Assembly: GCF_001884105.1 (NCBI RefSeq)
Contig: NZ_MACI01000047.1
Coordinates: forward strand, 1 to 64,000
Direction: 5' to 3'
From: Bacillus luti
Lineage (GTDB): Bacteria; Bacillota; Bacilli; Bacillales; Bacillaceae_G
Length of the DNA stretch: 64,000 bases
Below the pieces are notes generated by a model that saw only the letters and a program-made list of their open reading frames with translations, was not told where the DNA came from and did no database searches. Both the position numbers and the translations under genes were made by a program. Shown piece after piece: positions 36,843 through 45,861 of this stretch; the stretch's first letter is position 1; the number at the start of each line of letters is the position of its first letter.

Positions 36843-37025
36843 ATGCGTTTCATTTGGGCATTAATTTGGTCGTTCTTGCTTGTACATATGATGAGCTATG
36901 TAATCGGCTCTATGACTGGCGGTACATACGATTTTAACCAAGCGTCTATTTTCTCAGTTGTTCTTGCGGTATTAGTACTAGCGATTTCAGCTGCAATTCC
37001 AAACGAGCCAGTAGAACAACACTAA
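36843..37025 (+). CDS. DUF2929 small membrane protein (YjzD-like)
   Basis: A 60-residue protein with two transmembrane helices (IWALIWSFLLVHMMSYVIGS and FSVVLAVLVLAISAAI) and a short acidic end. Size and sequence fit the DUF2929/YjzD family. AGAGGTG precedes the ATG. Isolated between divergent and convergent neighbours, with its own terminator. Role not known. Confidence 0.8.
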   Translation: MRFIWALIWSFLLVHMMSYVIGSMTGGTYDFNQASIFSVVLAVLVLAISAAIPNEPVEQH

Positions 37026-37060
37026 AAAAGAGTCCGGATTTTATCCGAACTCTTTTTTAT
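37024..37060. terminator. Bidirectional terminator before clpB
   Basis: AAAAAAGAGTCCGGA/TCCGAACTCTTTTTT hairpin between the convergent DUF2929 gene and clpB. Confidence 0.9.
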
Positions 37061-37062
37061 TT

Positions 37063-39663
37063 TTATTTCACATGAACGACTAACTCGTTATTTTCAACAT
37101 CAACAACTACGTGACTATTGTCAGTAATCGTTCCTGCAATTAATTCTCGTGCTAGTTTCGTTTCCACTTGACGTTGTACATATCGTTTTAATGGACGAGC
37201 TCCGTACATCGGATCAAATCCAGCTTCTACAACGAATTCTTTCGCGGAATCTGTTAATTCTACTGTAATGTGACGGTCGGCTAAACGACCTTGTAATTCT
37301 TTTACAATTTTATCAACAATACCTTTAATTTCATTCGCTGTAAGAGGTTTGAATAAAATAATTTCATCGACACGGTTTAAAAATTCTGGTCGGAAATGTC
37401 CTCTTAATTGTCCCATTACAAGCTCTCTTGATTCTTCTTTAATCGAACCATCTTCTTCTAAACCTTCTAATAAGTGAGCAGATCCAATATTTGAAGTCAT
37501 AATAATAACTGTGTTTTTAAAGTCTACTGTACGGCCCTGTGAATCTGTAATGCGGCCATCGTCTAACATTTGTAATAAAATGTTGAATACTTCTGGATGT
37601 GCTTTTTCAATTTCATCTAACAAAATAACGGAATATGGTTTACGTCTTACTGCTTCTGTTAATTGACCACCTTCTTCATATCCTACATATCCAGGAGGTG
37701 CACCAATTAAGCGGGACACGGCATGTTTCTCCATGTACTCGGACATATCGATACGAATCATTTGCTCTTCACTATCAAATAAAGACTGCGCTAACGTTTT
37801 CGCAAGCTCTGTTTTACCAACACCTGTTGGTCCTAAGAAGATGAAAGAACCAATCGGACGGTTCGGATCTTTAATACCAGCGCGAGCACGAAGAACTGCG
37901 TCTGATACTAGGCTTACCGCTTCTTCTTGTCCGATGACACGCTCTGATAAAATTTGCTCTAGGCGTAATAATTTCTCACGTTCACCTTCAACAAGTTTTG
38001 CGACAGGAATACCCGTCCAGCGTGAAACAATATCTGCAATCTCTTCTTCACTTACTTCCTCACGTAATAAACGATTTTCTTGTTTATTATGTGCGCCCAT
38101 TTCTTCTGCTTCTTTCAACTCTTTTTCAATCGCAGGAATTTTCCCGTGACGAAGTTCAGCTGCTTTATTTAAATCGTAATTCCCTTCTGCTTCTTCTAAC
38201 TCTCGGCGCAGGCGCTCTAAATGTTCGCGTAAGTCACGAACTTTGTGAATATCTTCTTTTTCTTTCTCCCATTTCGCTCTCATGCCACTTGCAACTTCTT
38301 TTAAATCCGATAATTCACGTTGCAACGTTTTTAGACGTTCTTGGCTACCACGGTCTGTTTCTTTTCCAAGAGCTGCTTCCTCAATTTCTAACTGCATAAT
38401 GCGGCGCGTTACTTCATCTAATTCTGTTGGCATAGAATCAATTTCCGTACGAATTGTTGCGCACGCTTCATCAACAAGGTCAATCGCTTTATCTGGTAAG
38501 AATCGATCTGAAATATATCGATCTGATAAAACGGATGCTGCTACAATCGCGCGGTCATGAATATTTACACCGTGATAAATTTCAAAACGCTCTTTTAATC
38601 CACGTAAAATTGAAATGGTATCTTCAACAGTTGGTTCTTCTGCTAATACTTGTTGGAAACGTCTTTCTAGGGCTGGATCTTTCTCAATATATTTACGATA
38701 TTCATCGAGCGTCGTTGCCCCGATACAATGCAGTTCACCACGCGCAAGCATCGGTTTTAACATATTCCCTGCATCCATCGCTCCTTCTGTTTTACCAGCG
38801 CCAACGATTGTATGAAGTTCATCGATGAATAGTAAAATGCGCCCTTCACTCTTTTTAATTTCATTCAATACAGCTTGCAGACGCTCTTCAAACTCACCAC
38901 GGAATTTCGCACCAGCTACGAGCGCGCTCATATCTAATGCAAAAATCGTTCTATCTTTTAATCCTTCTGGTACATCCTTTTTCACAATACGCTGCGCTAA
39001 CCCTTCAACGATTGCTGTTTTACCAACACCTGGTTCACCAATTAAAACAGGATTGTTTTTCGTTTTACGTGAAAGAATGCGGATAACACGGCGAATTTCA
39101 CTATCCCGGCCGATTACAGGATCAATTTTCCCCGCTCTTACTTCTGCCACTAAATCACGGCCATATTTTTCTAACGCTTCATAAGTTGCCTCTGGATTTT
39201 GACTAGTCACTCTTTGATTCCCCCGAACTGTCATTAAAGACTGTAATAAATTATCTTTCGTAATATGAAATCTTGTAAATAATTGATTGATATCGCCTTT
39301 TTCTTCAGCAAAAGCAAGCAATACATGTTCGACTGAAATGTAATCATCTTGCAGTTTTTCTGCTTCCTTCTCCGCTCTTACAAGCAGTTGTTGCAGAGTG
39401 CTTGTTATATACAATTTCCCAGCTTCTGCTCCGCTTCCCGTTACAGAAGGTTTCTTTTTAATTAAGCTTTCTATTCCTTGCTTTAATGCTTCTATATCAA
39501 CATTCATTTTTTGAAATATACGTACTGCTAATCCATCTTGCTCCTCTAATAATGCAAGTAATAGATGAACAGTATCCACCTCTTGGTGATGATGAGATAC
39601 CGCTAAAGATTGGGCACTCATAATCGCCTCTTGTGTTTTTGTTGTCATTTGATTTAAGTCCAT
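37063..39663 (-). CDS. clpB: ATP-dependent chaperone ClpB
   Basis: An 866-residue disaggregase. Domains: N-terminal double Clp repeat (1-145), NBD1 with Walker [10 protein letters not shown], long coiled-coil middle domain (about 410-530), NBD2 with Walker [10 protein letters not shown] and a C-terminal domain. No ClpP-binding loop of the ClpC/ClpX kind is evident, as expected. With DnaK it rescues aggregated proteins. In-frame codons continue to 39720, but GGAGGGC fits ATG 39663 and the longer start would lie over the operator. A perfect CtsR box overlaps the promoter region. Confidence 0.96.
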   Translation of the reverse strand: MDLNQMTTKTQEAIMSAQSLAVSHHHQEVDTVHLLLALLEEQDGLAVRIFQKMNVDIEALKQGIESLIKKKPSVTGSGAEAGKLYITSTLQQLLVRAEKEAEKLQDDYISVEHVLLAFAEEKGDINQLFTRFHITKDNLLQSLMTVRGNQRVTSQNPEATYEALEKYGRDLVAEVRAGKIDPVIGRDSEIRRVIRILSRKTKNNPVLIGEPGVGKTAIVEGLAQRIVKKDVPEGLKDRTIFALDMSALVAGAKFRGEFEERLQAVLNEIKKSEGRILLFIDELHTIVGAGKTEGAMDAGNMLKPMLARGELHCIGATTLDEYRKYIEKDPALERRFQQVLAEEPTVEDTISILRGLKERFEIYHGVNIHDRAIVAASVLSDRYISDRFLPDKAIDLVDEACATIRTEIDSMPTELDEVTRRIMQLEIEEAALGKETDRGSQERLKTLQRELSDLKEVASGMRAKWEKEKEDIHKVRDLREHLERLRRELEEAEGNYDLNKAAELRHGKIPAIEKELKEAEEMGAHNKQENRLLREEVSEEEIADIVSRWTGIPVAKLVEGEREKLLRLEQILSERVIGQEEAVSLVSDAVLRARAGIKDPNRPIGSFIFLGPTGVGKTELAKTLAQSLFDSEEQMIRIDMSEYMEKHAVSRLIGAPPGYVGYEEGGQLTEAVRRKPYSVILLDEIEKAHPEVFNILLQMLDDGRITDSQGRTVDFKNTVIIMTSNIGSAHLLEGLEEDGSIKEESRELVMGQLRGHFRPEFLNRVDEIILFKPLTANEIKGIVDKIVKELQGRLADRHITVELTDSAKEFVVEAGFDPMYGARPLKRYVQRQVETKLARELIAGTITDNSHVVVDVENNELVVHVK

Positions 39664-39682
39664 CTTTACAGCCCTCCAAAAG

Positions 39683-39737
39683 TTTGACTTTCTTTGACCT
39701 TTGATTTGATTATACGCCAACTGACTTTTTTATACAA
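39683..39737 (-). promoter_or_regulatory. clpB promoter with CtsR operator
   Basis: The minus strand reads TTGTAT (39732-39737), a 17-base spacer and TATAAT (39709-39714). Ten bases after it lies GGTCAAA-GAA-AGTCAAA (39683-39699), a full match to the CtsR heptad tandem repeat. CtsR binding there would block transcription until heat shock. Confidence 0.92.
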
Positions 39738-39841
39738 TAAATTTGCTTATGTATTTTCAAACTTATTATCTGAAAAAGAAAACAGGAACATTCATTATAT
39801 TGTTCAAAATGGTTCGGTAAATGAAATTATAATGTGTAACG

Positions 39842-39874
39842 AAAAAAAGCCGCAATAATGATTGCGGCTTCTGT
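39842..39874 (-). terminator. Terminator of the yjzC-like gene
   Basis: AAGCCGCAAT/ATTGCGGCTT hairpin, with a T run on the minus strand, at the stop codon of the gene. Confidence 0.85.
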
Positions 39875-40053
39875 TACGGTTTTCTTTTATATGTCCACTG
39901 ACGGTTATGATTCGTGTTATCTGGGAATTTTTCACCGGCAGTTAGTTTCACCATTTGCGGATCTTTCACCATACTTCCTGTTTCACCAATTTCTACGTAA
40001 ATGCCATCATTTGGCGCTTTTTGTCCAGAACGAAACCTACGATTTTGTCCCAT
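39874..40053 (-). CDS. YjzC family small protein
   Basis: A 59-residue basic protein starting MGQNRRFRSGQKAPNDGIYV, with GETGSMVKDPQMVKLTAGE and ending RQWTYKRKP. The pattern matches YjzC of B. subtilis, a spore-former protein without known function. AAGGAGAATGAAA precedes ATG 40053; the frame is open further upstream without a ribosome site. Confidence 0.8.
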   Translation of the reverse strand: MGQNRRFRSGQKAPNDGIYVEIGETGSMVKDPQMVKLTAGEKFPDNTNHNRQWTYKRKP

Positions 40054-40208
40054 TTTCATTCTCCTTCCATGACGTCTTTGCCTCATTAGTATATCCATTT
40101 TAAAAGAAAGCTTTTCTGTCATGTTTAGGAAACAAGTACTACATCTCATTCTTGTACATATATATGAATGACACAAATGGAAGCAGGGATTTCTTTCCTA
40201 CTTTGTAG

Positions 40209-40247
40209 AAAAAAAAAAGAAACCAACCTACTCTAGGCTAGTTTCAA
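40209..40247 (-). terminator. Orphan minus-strand terminator
   Basis: GAAACTAGCC/GGTTGGTTTC with wobble pairs, then ten T on the minus strand. No coding gene lies upstream of it on that strand, which suggests a non-coding transcript. Confidence 0.75.
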
Positions 40248-40500
40248 AGGAGAGTCAAACATATACGAGAAGATTACATGTTCATTATAAGCTTCATCAT
40301 ACGAGTAATGTAACCCTTTTCACAATTTGTCCATAATGAAAGAAACATTGTTTGAACTTTCCAAAAAGATGTTGACTTTTCTTAATTTCCAACGATAAAT
40401 AGTAGACACCACAGCACCTTGAGACGTAAGATGGATATATAGTGAAATTTCCATCTATGGTGGTCTCACCCAGTCTAACCTCTTATTTCTGCATATTAAA
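40209..40500 (-). ncRNA. Candidate structured non-coding RNA
   Basis: On the minus strand this gene-free stretch ends at the orphan terminator. Near its 5' side is a compact foldback: TAGACACCACAG (40403-40414) pairs with CTATGGTGGTCT (40455-40466), enclosing AGATGGA/TCCATCT (40429-40435 with 40450-40456). No riboswitch class I know fits. The element could equally be a leader of the plus-strand HAD gene at 40549. Strand and extent are inference. Confidence 0.4.
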
Positions 40501-40548
40501 AACGGAAATACAGATAAAAACAAAAAAATTATTATAAGAGGTGAAATT

Positions 40549-41358
40549 ATGAACAAACAACATTTAATCGCTTTAGACTTAGACGGTACTTTATTAACAG
40601 ACAACAAAATAATTTCGACTCGAACGAAACATACAATTGCAAAAGCAAAGGAACAAGGACATATCGTTGTTATTTCAACAGGGCGTCCATTCCGCGCTAG
40701 TTATGATTACTATAAAGAACTTGGCCTGAACACACCTATCGTAAACTTTAACGGCGCTTACGTACACCATCCCCTTGATGCAAACTGGGGAACACATCAC
40801 TCTCCTCTTGAATTAGCAACGGCGCAAGAAATTGTCCGAGCTTGCTTTGATTTTGGCGTGAAAAATATATACGCTGAAGTAATGGATGATGTGTATGTTC
40901 GTGAAATTGATGAAGATAAAAAACATATTTTCGAATTCGGTTCTCCAAAGATTTTCACAGGAGACTTATTAAATACTTTAAATGATCATCCAACTTGCTT
41001 GTTAATTGACGCACATGACGAGCATTCCACTGCAATTCGTCAACATTTAACTGATATGCATGCTGAAGTAATCGACCATAGAAAATGGGGCGCACCTTGG
41101 CCAATTATTGAGATTGTGAAAAGCGGATTAAATAAGGCGGTCGGATTACAAAAGATTTCCACTCATTACAACATCCCAAAAGAGCGAATTATCGCTTTCG
41201 GTGACGAAGATAACGACTTTGAAATGATTGAATTTGCTGGTCACGGCATTGCAATGGGAAATGCCATCCCTGAATTAAAAACACTCGCTAATCATACGAC
41301 GTTAACGAACGAAGAAGATGGGATTGCGCTATATTTAGAAGAGGTTCTTGGGCTGTAA
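40549..41358 (+). CDS. Cof-type HAD-IIB family phosphatase (YitU-like)
   Basis: A 269-residue HAD phosphatase. Motif I is LDLDGTLL (about 8-15), motif II STGRP (about 43-47), motif III the Lys in NKAVGL (about 196) and motif IV FGDEDNDFEMIEF (about 218-230), with a C2b cap between. Such enzymes dephosphorylate sugar phosphates, FMN or PLP; YitU of B. subtilis is a flavin mononucleotide phosphatase candidate. GAGGTGAAATT precedes the ATG. Followed on the same strand by two small genes. Confidence 0.88.
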   Translation: MNKQHLIALDLDGTLLTDNKIISTRTKHTIAKAKEQGHIVVISTGRPFRASYDYYKELGLNTPIVNFNGAYVHHPLDANWGTHHSPLELATAQEIVRACFDFGVKNIYAEVMDDVYVREIDEDKKHIFEFGSPKIFTGDLLNTLNDHPTCLLIDAHDEHSTAIRQHLTDMHAEVIDHRKWGAPWPIIEIVKSGLNKAVGLQKISTHYNIPKERIIAFGDEDNDFEMIEFAGHGIAMGNAIPELKTLANHTTLTNEEDGIALYLEEVLGL

Positions 41359-41463
41359 TCTAAAAATTCCCTGCTTATAGTTTCTCGCCAAATGTTCATA
41401 CTATTATTAGACGCACAAATCAGCGCGTCGATTGTTTTCAGCTAAATAAAGGGGGTTTTTCGA

Positions 41464-41604
41464 ATGGGTAAAAAGAACAAATCAAAACGTTTTATCCAAC
41501 AAGGAGCCGATTCTATTATGAAGCACGATGCCAGATTCCCGTACAGAGGTACATTAGCTGAGGCAGAAAAAGCGAGAAGCAACTCTTCTTTTGGAGGGGT
41601 TTAA
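41464..41604 (+). CDS. Small basic protein, probable spore-associated
   Basis: 46 residues: MGKKNKSKRFIQQGADSIMK, then HDARFPYRGTLAEAEKARSN and SSFGGV. Very basic, no membrane segment. GGGGG upstream of the ATG. Its TAA is directly followed by the ATG of the next gene, whose GGAGGGG ribosome site is encoded in this gene's last codons, so the two are coupled. No family is recognised with certainty; the size and composition resemble small spore proteins. Confidence 0.7.
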   Translation: MGKKNKSKRFIQQGADSIMKHDARFPYRGTLAEAEKARSNSSFGGV

Positions 41605-41802
41605 ATGGGTAACTTACTATTCCAACAAGCTAGAGACGCTGTTGTAAGCGCCGTTTCTTGTTCAAGCGGCACTGAACAACAAGATCTCGTATATAGAGCA
41701 AAAAACGCTTTGCAATCCGCTTATGCAAACTCTTCCACTGCTGAAAAGGCTCAGCTACGCGAAATGCAAGAGCAATTGCAAAACATTACGAACTTGCACT
41801 AA
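41605..41802 (+). CDS. DUF3813 small protein (YitR-like)
   Basis: 65 residues, mostly helical, MGNLLFQQARDAVVSAVSCS and a coiled C-terminal half rich in Gln and Glu. It resembles the DUF3813 family, to which B. subtilis YitR belongs, and the neighbours yitT and yitU agree. Starts immediately after the previous stop. Function not known. Confidence 0.75.
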   Translation: MGNLLFQQARDAVVSAVSCSSGTEQQDLVYRAKNALQSAYANSSTAEKAQLREMQEQLQNITNLH

Positions 41803-41830
41803 AAAAGAGGACCAGCTTTGGTCCTCTTTA
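41801..41830. terminator. Bidirectional terminator
   Basis: AAAGAGGACC/GGTCCTCTTT hairpin between the DUF3813 gene and the convergent yitT gene. Confidence 0.88.
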
Positions 41831-42685
41831 ATCTTTTCGAAACAATCCAAACACCCCGACCGTTTGCAGTACATTTGTAAATGCACCTGGGTCCACTTGT
41901 TTAATAACTCTCTCTAATTCATATAACTCATAACGAGTAATAACAATCATTAACATTTCTTTATTTTCATTTGTATAAGCGCCTGTTGCAGGTATCGTTG
42001 TAATCCCTCTCACCAAGCGTGAATGAATCGCCTTTCGTACATCTGCACCATTCTTCGTAACAATTAACGCTGTAATTTTCACATGACGCGTATGAATCCC
42101 ATCAATAATTCTCGTTGACACATACAAAGTCAACAAAGTATATAACGCTTTTTCCCATCCATACACATAGCCAGCAGCGATAATGATAATTGCATTAAAA
42201 AAGAAAAAATATGTGCCAACAGGTTTATCTTTTATTTTTGATAAAATCATGGCGATAATATCTAAACCACCTGTAGAAGCACCCCACTTTAAAGCAATCC
42301 CTACCCCAATCGCTGAAATAATCCCGCCAAAAATCGCATTCAAGATGATATCATTTGAGACCGCTCGAACTGGGATAATTTCTAGAAATAATGTCATAAA
42401 TATTACGCAAAGAAAACTAAAAAACGTAAAAGCCTTCCCAACCTTTTTCCACGCTAAAATAACGACAGGAATATTAAATAAACTAAACAACACGCCTGTA
42501 GATATATGAATAGATAAAAAGTCACCTAATATTTGCGATAATAATTGAGACAATCCAGCAAAGCCACTCGCGTACACTTTCGCTGGTGTTAAAAATAAAT
42601 TCATCCCAATTGCATTTAATAAACCTGCGACGATTACAACGATTAACTTCTTTATAAGTTCGGTATAATTTAACTTCAAATCCAT
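41828..42685 (-). CDS. YitT family membrane protein
   Basis: 285 residues: five or six hydrophobic helices (starting LIVVIVAGLLNAIGMNLFL) followed by a cytosolic C-terminal DUF2179 domain (about 200-285, with RHVKITALIVTKNGADVRKA). The family is widespread in Firmicutes and of unknown transport role. AAAGGTGG precedes ATG 42685; the open frame runs 42 codons further without a ribosome site. Confidence 0.87.
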   Translation of the reverse strand: MDLKLNYTELIKKLIVVIVAGLLNAIGMNLFLTPAKVYASGFAGLSQLLSQILGDFLSIHISTGVLFSLFNIPVVILAWKKVGKAFTFFSFLCVIFMTLFLEIIPVRAVSNDIILNAIFGGIISAIGVGIALKWGASTGGLDIIAMILSKIKDKPVGTYFFFFNAIIIIAAGYVYGWEKALYTLLTLYVSTRIIDGIHTRHVKITALIVTKNGADVRKAIHSRLVRGITTIPATGAYTNENKEMLMIVITRYELYELERVIKQVDPGAFTNVLQTVGVFGLFRKD

Positions 42686-42785
42686 TTCCAATCCACCTTT
42701 ATTATTCATGAATGCACCGCTATACATAGTCTTTACGAAAAAGGAAATGATAAACGTACAACGTTTAGAAATGGAGTTGATACAT

Positions 42786-42917
42786 ATGCCACATACGAGT
42801 GATAACGACAAAAAAGCACGCGATAATAATGCAAAGCGCGCACAAAAAAATGAACAAGAACAAAAAAATATTCAGCAAGGTAAGCGTACTTATTCTAAAA
42901 AGACCGATCACCTTTGA
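42786..42917 (+). CDS. DUF3941 small hydrophilic protein
   Basis: 43 residues starting MPHTSDNDKKARDNNAKRAQ, with 60 percent charged or amide residues and no Cys or hydrophobic core; likely disordered. Fits the DUF3941 family of B. cereus-group small proteins. ATG 42786 is preceded by ATGGAG; the frame continues upstream without a ribosome site. Confidence 0.72.
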   Translation: MPHTSDNDKKARDNNAKRAQKNEQEQKNIQQGKRTYSKKTDHL

Positions 42918-42924
42918 TCCCATT

Positions 42925-42957
42925 GTACATCAACATAATTGTTGATGTACTTTTTTA
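42925..42957 (+). terminator. Terminator after the DUF3941 gene
   Basis: GTACATCAACA/TGTTGATGTAC stem followed by TTTTTT. Confidence 0.88.
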
Positions 42958-43046
42958 CATTTTACAGGGGAAAAACATTAAAAATTCACTTCATGTTCAC
43001 TTCTATATTCTACAATAGCGATAACATATTCGGATGAGGTGTTAGC

Positions 43047-43904
43047 ATGAGAGGGAAACATATTTTCATTATTACTGCACTAATAAGTATATTAATGCTA
43101 TCTGCTTGTGGACAAAAAAATGGCTCGGCTACAGTCGCTTCAGCAACAGACTCAACCATCACGAAGAGCGACTTCGAAAAGCAATTAAAAGATCGTTATG
43201 GAAAAGACATGCTATATGAAATGATGGCACAAGACGTTATCACCAAAAAATATAAAGTATCTGACGATGATGTAGATAAAGAAGTAAACAAAGTGAAAAA
43301 TCAATATGGAGATCAGTTCAAAACAGTACTAGAAAACAACCGTTTAAAAGATGAAGCTGATTTCAAAAATCAAATTAAGTTCAAACTTGCTATGAATGAA
43401 GCGGTTAAGAAAAGCGTCACAGAAAAAGATGTGAAAGACCACTATAAGCCAGATATTAAAGCGAGTCACATTTTAGTAAGTGACGAAAATGAAGCGAAAG
43501 AAATAAAGAAAAAACTAGACGCTGGTGCTTCATTTGAAGAATTAGCAAAACAAGAATCACAAGATCTACTATCAAAAGAGAAAGGCGGAGACCTCGGATA
43601 CTTCGCATCAGGCACAATGACACCTGAATTCGAAACAGCTGCCTACAAACTAAAGGTCGGACAAATTAGCAATCCAGTTAAATCTTCGAACGGTTATCAC
43701 ATTATAAAATTAACTGATAAAAAAGATTTAAAGCCTTACAATGAAGTAAAAGACTCTATTCGCAAAAACTTAGAAGAAGAGCGCATTGCTGACCCTACAT
43801 TCAGTCAAAAATTGTTACAAGATGAATTGAAAAAGGCAAATATTAAAATAAATGATAGCGACTTAAAAGATACATTTACACTTGTATCAGAGCCAGAGAA
43901 CTAA
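43047..43904 (+). CDS. prsA: Foldase lipoprotein PrsA
   Basis: A 285-residue extracytoplasmic peptidyl-prolyl isomerase. The signal peptide RGKHIFIITALISILMLSAC has lipobox LSAC. A charged N-terminal chaperone region (about 40-130) is followed by the parvulin/PpiC domain (about 135-225; KASHILVSDENEAKEIKKKL and GGDLGYFASGTMTPEF) and a charged helical tail. It helps secreted proteins fold at the membrane-wall interface. The B. cereus group has several prsA copies, so this is one of a set. GAGGTGTTAGC precedes the ATG. Confidence 0.93.
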   Translation: MRGKHIFIITALISILMLSACGQKNGSATVASATDSTITKSDFEKQLKDRYGKDMLYEMMAQDVITKKYKVSDDDVDKEVNKVKNQYGDQFKTVLENNRLKDEADFKNQIKFKLAMNEAVKKSVTEKDVKDHYKPDIKASHILVSDENEAKEIKKKLDAGASFEELAKQESQDLLSKEKGGDLGYFASGTMTPEFETAAYKLKVGQISNPVKSSNGYHIIKLTDKKDLKPYNEVKDSIRKNLEEERIADPTFSQKLLQDELKKANIKINDSDLKDTFTLVSEPEN

Positions 43905-43949
43905 AAAAGCACCGCCTTATTTTTACAAAAAGTAAGGCGGTGCTTTTTA
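43904..43949. terminator. Bidirectional terminator between prsA and cvfB
   Basis: AAAAAGCACCGCCTTA/TAAGGCGGTGCTTTTT stem. Confidence 0.92.
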
Positions 43950-43955
43950 TTCAAT

Positions 43956-44810
43956 TTACTTCTTGAAGTATGTCCAGCCTTCTTCTTGGTAAACCTTTTC
44001 TTCTTTCATCAACTTACCAAGCGCACGCTTAAATGCAGCTTTACTCATATTGAAACGTTCTTTAATGTCTTCTGGGTAACTCTTATCCCAAAACGGCATT
44101 GCTCCGCCTCGTTCTTCCATATATTCATAAATTACTGCTGCATCATCTTCCATTCCTTCTTCTTTACGAGGAAGAAGTGAAATATTAATTGTACCGTCAT
44201 CTTTCACGTCAATAATACGGCCCGTTACACGCTCACCGATACGGACTTGTTCTTTTCTTTCAGTATGGTGTAAGAAAGCACGGAAATGCTCATCAGTTAG
44301 TATGAATGAACCAACTTGAAGTGAACGATAAACACGTCCATTTACGTTTTTATTACGCATAGATGGCGTCGCATCTACGATAATTTCTTGCATATCGCTG
44401 TCTCTTGCCGGAAGAGCGATAAGACGATCACGATTCGTTAATTTTAACGTACAATATAATTCGTCTCCTACTTCTGGCCATACTGGCATATAAATCGGAA
44501 ACTCATCAGCTGGAATTAGTATATCTTTTGATACACCAATATCAACAAACACACCTAAACTAGGAATAACTTCTACAACCTTTACCCAGTTCCAATCATA
44601 CGTTGTAATGATTGGCTCCTTCATTGTCGCTGAAATACGATTTTGATGATCCAGATATAAGAATACATCAATCGTATCGCCTTCTTCAATTTCTCCAGCT
44701 AATTCGTTTTTATGTAGGAAGATTTCTTCTTCTTCATTCCCAACCATATATCCGATTTCCGTTTCGCGTAAAACAGTTACCTGTTCAATCGATCCTAATT
44801 GTAAATACAT
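43956..44810 (-). CDS. CvfB-type S1 RNA-binding protein (YitL-like)
   Basis: A 284-residue protein built of S1-like beta-barrels (about 1-60, 70-135 and 145-215; for example WVKVVEVIPSLGVFVDIG and GRIIDVKDDGTINISLLP) and a C-terminal winged helix (about 225-284, ERFNMSKAAFKRALGKLMKE). This is the CvfB architecture, an RNA-binding regulator of virulence and haemolysin genes in Staphylococcus. In B. subtilis it is yitL, near yitK as here. AAGGGAA precedes the ATG. Confidence 0.88.
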   Translation of the reverse strand: MYLQLGSIEQVTVLRETEIGYMVGNEEEEIFLHKNELAGEIEEGDTIDVFLYLDHQNRISATMKEPIITTYDWNWVKVVEVIPSLGVFVDIGVSKDILIPADEFPIYMPVWPEVGDELYCTLKLTNRDRLIALPARDSDMQEIIVDATPSMRNKNVNGRVYRSLQVGSFILTDEHFRAFLHHTERKEQVRIGERVTGRIIDVKDDGTINISLLPRKEEGMEDDAAVIYEYMEERGGAMPFWDKSYPEDIKERFNMSKAAFKRALGKLMKEEKVYQEEGWTYFKK

Positions 44811-45055
44811 ATTTTTTTAATTCCCTTCTCTATATATAAAATTAACTTTTAACTTTTTATCTTTTTATCATTCCAAACAAAAGTTAATTATAACACGATT
44901 TTTCCTTTATTTGTCCAACTGCCCAAAATTCACTATAATAAAATGAGGTTACATAAATATAAGTATGAAAACACTTAAGTCTAGGCTCGTTTTCAGCTAT
45001 ACTTTAGTATGTACAGTACATAAAAAGATTAGAAATTTATTTGGAGGTGCTAACT

Positions 45056-45547
45056 ATGGCAAAAGATAGTTCTTTTGACATCGTTTCGAAAGTAGAATTA
45101 CCTGAAGTAACAAACGCAATTAACATCGCATTAAAGGAAATCCAAAATCGCTATGACTTTAAAGGAAGTAAAAGTGATATTAAATTAGAAAAAGAAGTAC
45201 TCGTTTTAACTTCTGACGACGAGTTCAAATTAGACCAAGTAAAAGACGTTCTAATTTCTAAACTTGTAAAACGTAACGTTCCAATTAAGAACTTAGATTA
45301 CGGAAAAGTTGAAGCTGCGACTGGTAACACTGTTCGTCAACGCGCAACACTTCAACAAGGTATCGATAAAGATAACGCGAAAAAAATTAACAACATCATT
45401 AAAGAAATGAAATTAAAAGTAAAAACACAAGTACAAGATGATCAAGTACGTGTAACAGCGAAAAGCCGTGATGACTTACAAGCAGTAATCGCAGCTGTTC
45501 GTAGTGCTGATTTACCAATCGACGTACAGTTCATTAACTACCGATAA
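45056..45547 (+). CDS. YajQ family nucleotide-binding protein (YitK)
   Basis: 163 residues, two ferredoxin-like domains of UPF0234/Yaj[19 protein letters not shown] and [18 protein letters not shown] are typical. Some family members bind cyclic di-GMP or nucleic acid. TTG 45041 is in frame but GGAGGTG lies before ATG 45056. Divergent from the CvfB gene across about 245 bases of promoter DNA. Confidence 0.9.
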   Translation: MAKDSSFDIVSKVELPEVTNAINIALKEIQNRYDFKGSKSDIKLEKEVLVLTSDDEFKLDQVKDVLISKLVKRNVPIKNLDYGKVEAATGNTVRQRATLQQGIDKDNAKKINNIIKEMKLKVKTQVQDDQVRVTAKSRDDLQAVIAAVRSADLPIDVQFINYR

Positions 45548-45584
45548 AAAGAAAACTCCTCTTAATTAGAGGAGTTTTCTTTTT
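45546..45584. terminator. Bidirectional terminator
   Basis: AAAACTCCTCT/AGAGGAGTTTT hairpin between yajQ-like gene and the minus-strand small gene. Confidence 0.9.
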
Positions 45585-45810
45585 ATGAGCAGCAATATAT
45601 TGCTTTATCAAATGATTTTTCCGGAATATACACTTTATCGTTTTCGATTTTGTATTGAATATTATTTCTCTTAAGGACTGCCGTATCAACAGAATGAACA
45701 CTATCACCCCATCGAACAAATTCCCCTTCGCCGCCGTTGTCCCACAAATACAAACTTACGAATGCGATAAGAAGACAAAACCATAGAGCGAACCACTTCT
45801 TTTTCTGCAA
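45583..45810 (-). CDS. Small membrane-anchored protein of unknown function
   Basis: About 75 residues with one N-terminal hydrophobic helix (FALWFCLLIAFVSLYLW) and an external part with SVDTAVLKRNNIQYKIENDK and a CC pair near the end. Start ambiguous: GTG 45819 overlaps the ribosome site AAGAGGTGA, TTG 45810 has better spacing. Adjacent to the amylase-like gene on the same strand, 43 bases after it starts; may be co-transcribed. Confidence 0.6.
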   Translation of the reverse strand: MQKKKWFALWFCLLIAFVSLYLWDNGGEGEFVRWGDSVHSVDTAVLKRNNIQYKIENDKVYIPEKSFDKAIYCCS

Positions 45811-45861
45811 ATATCTCACCTCTTCTTAAACTGCAGACGAACTACTAAAGAAAAGAGTTAC

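Noticed and set aside
37635-39184. Long plus-strand frames opposite clpB
   Set aside because: They are reverse-strand shadows of a strongly coding gene, lack ribosome sites and have no protein-like pattern.
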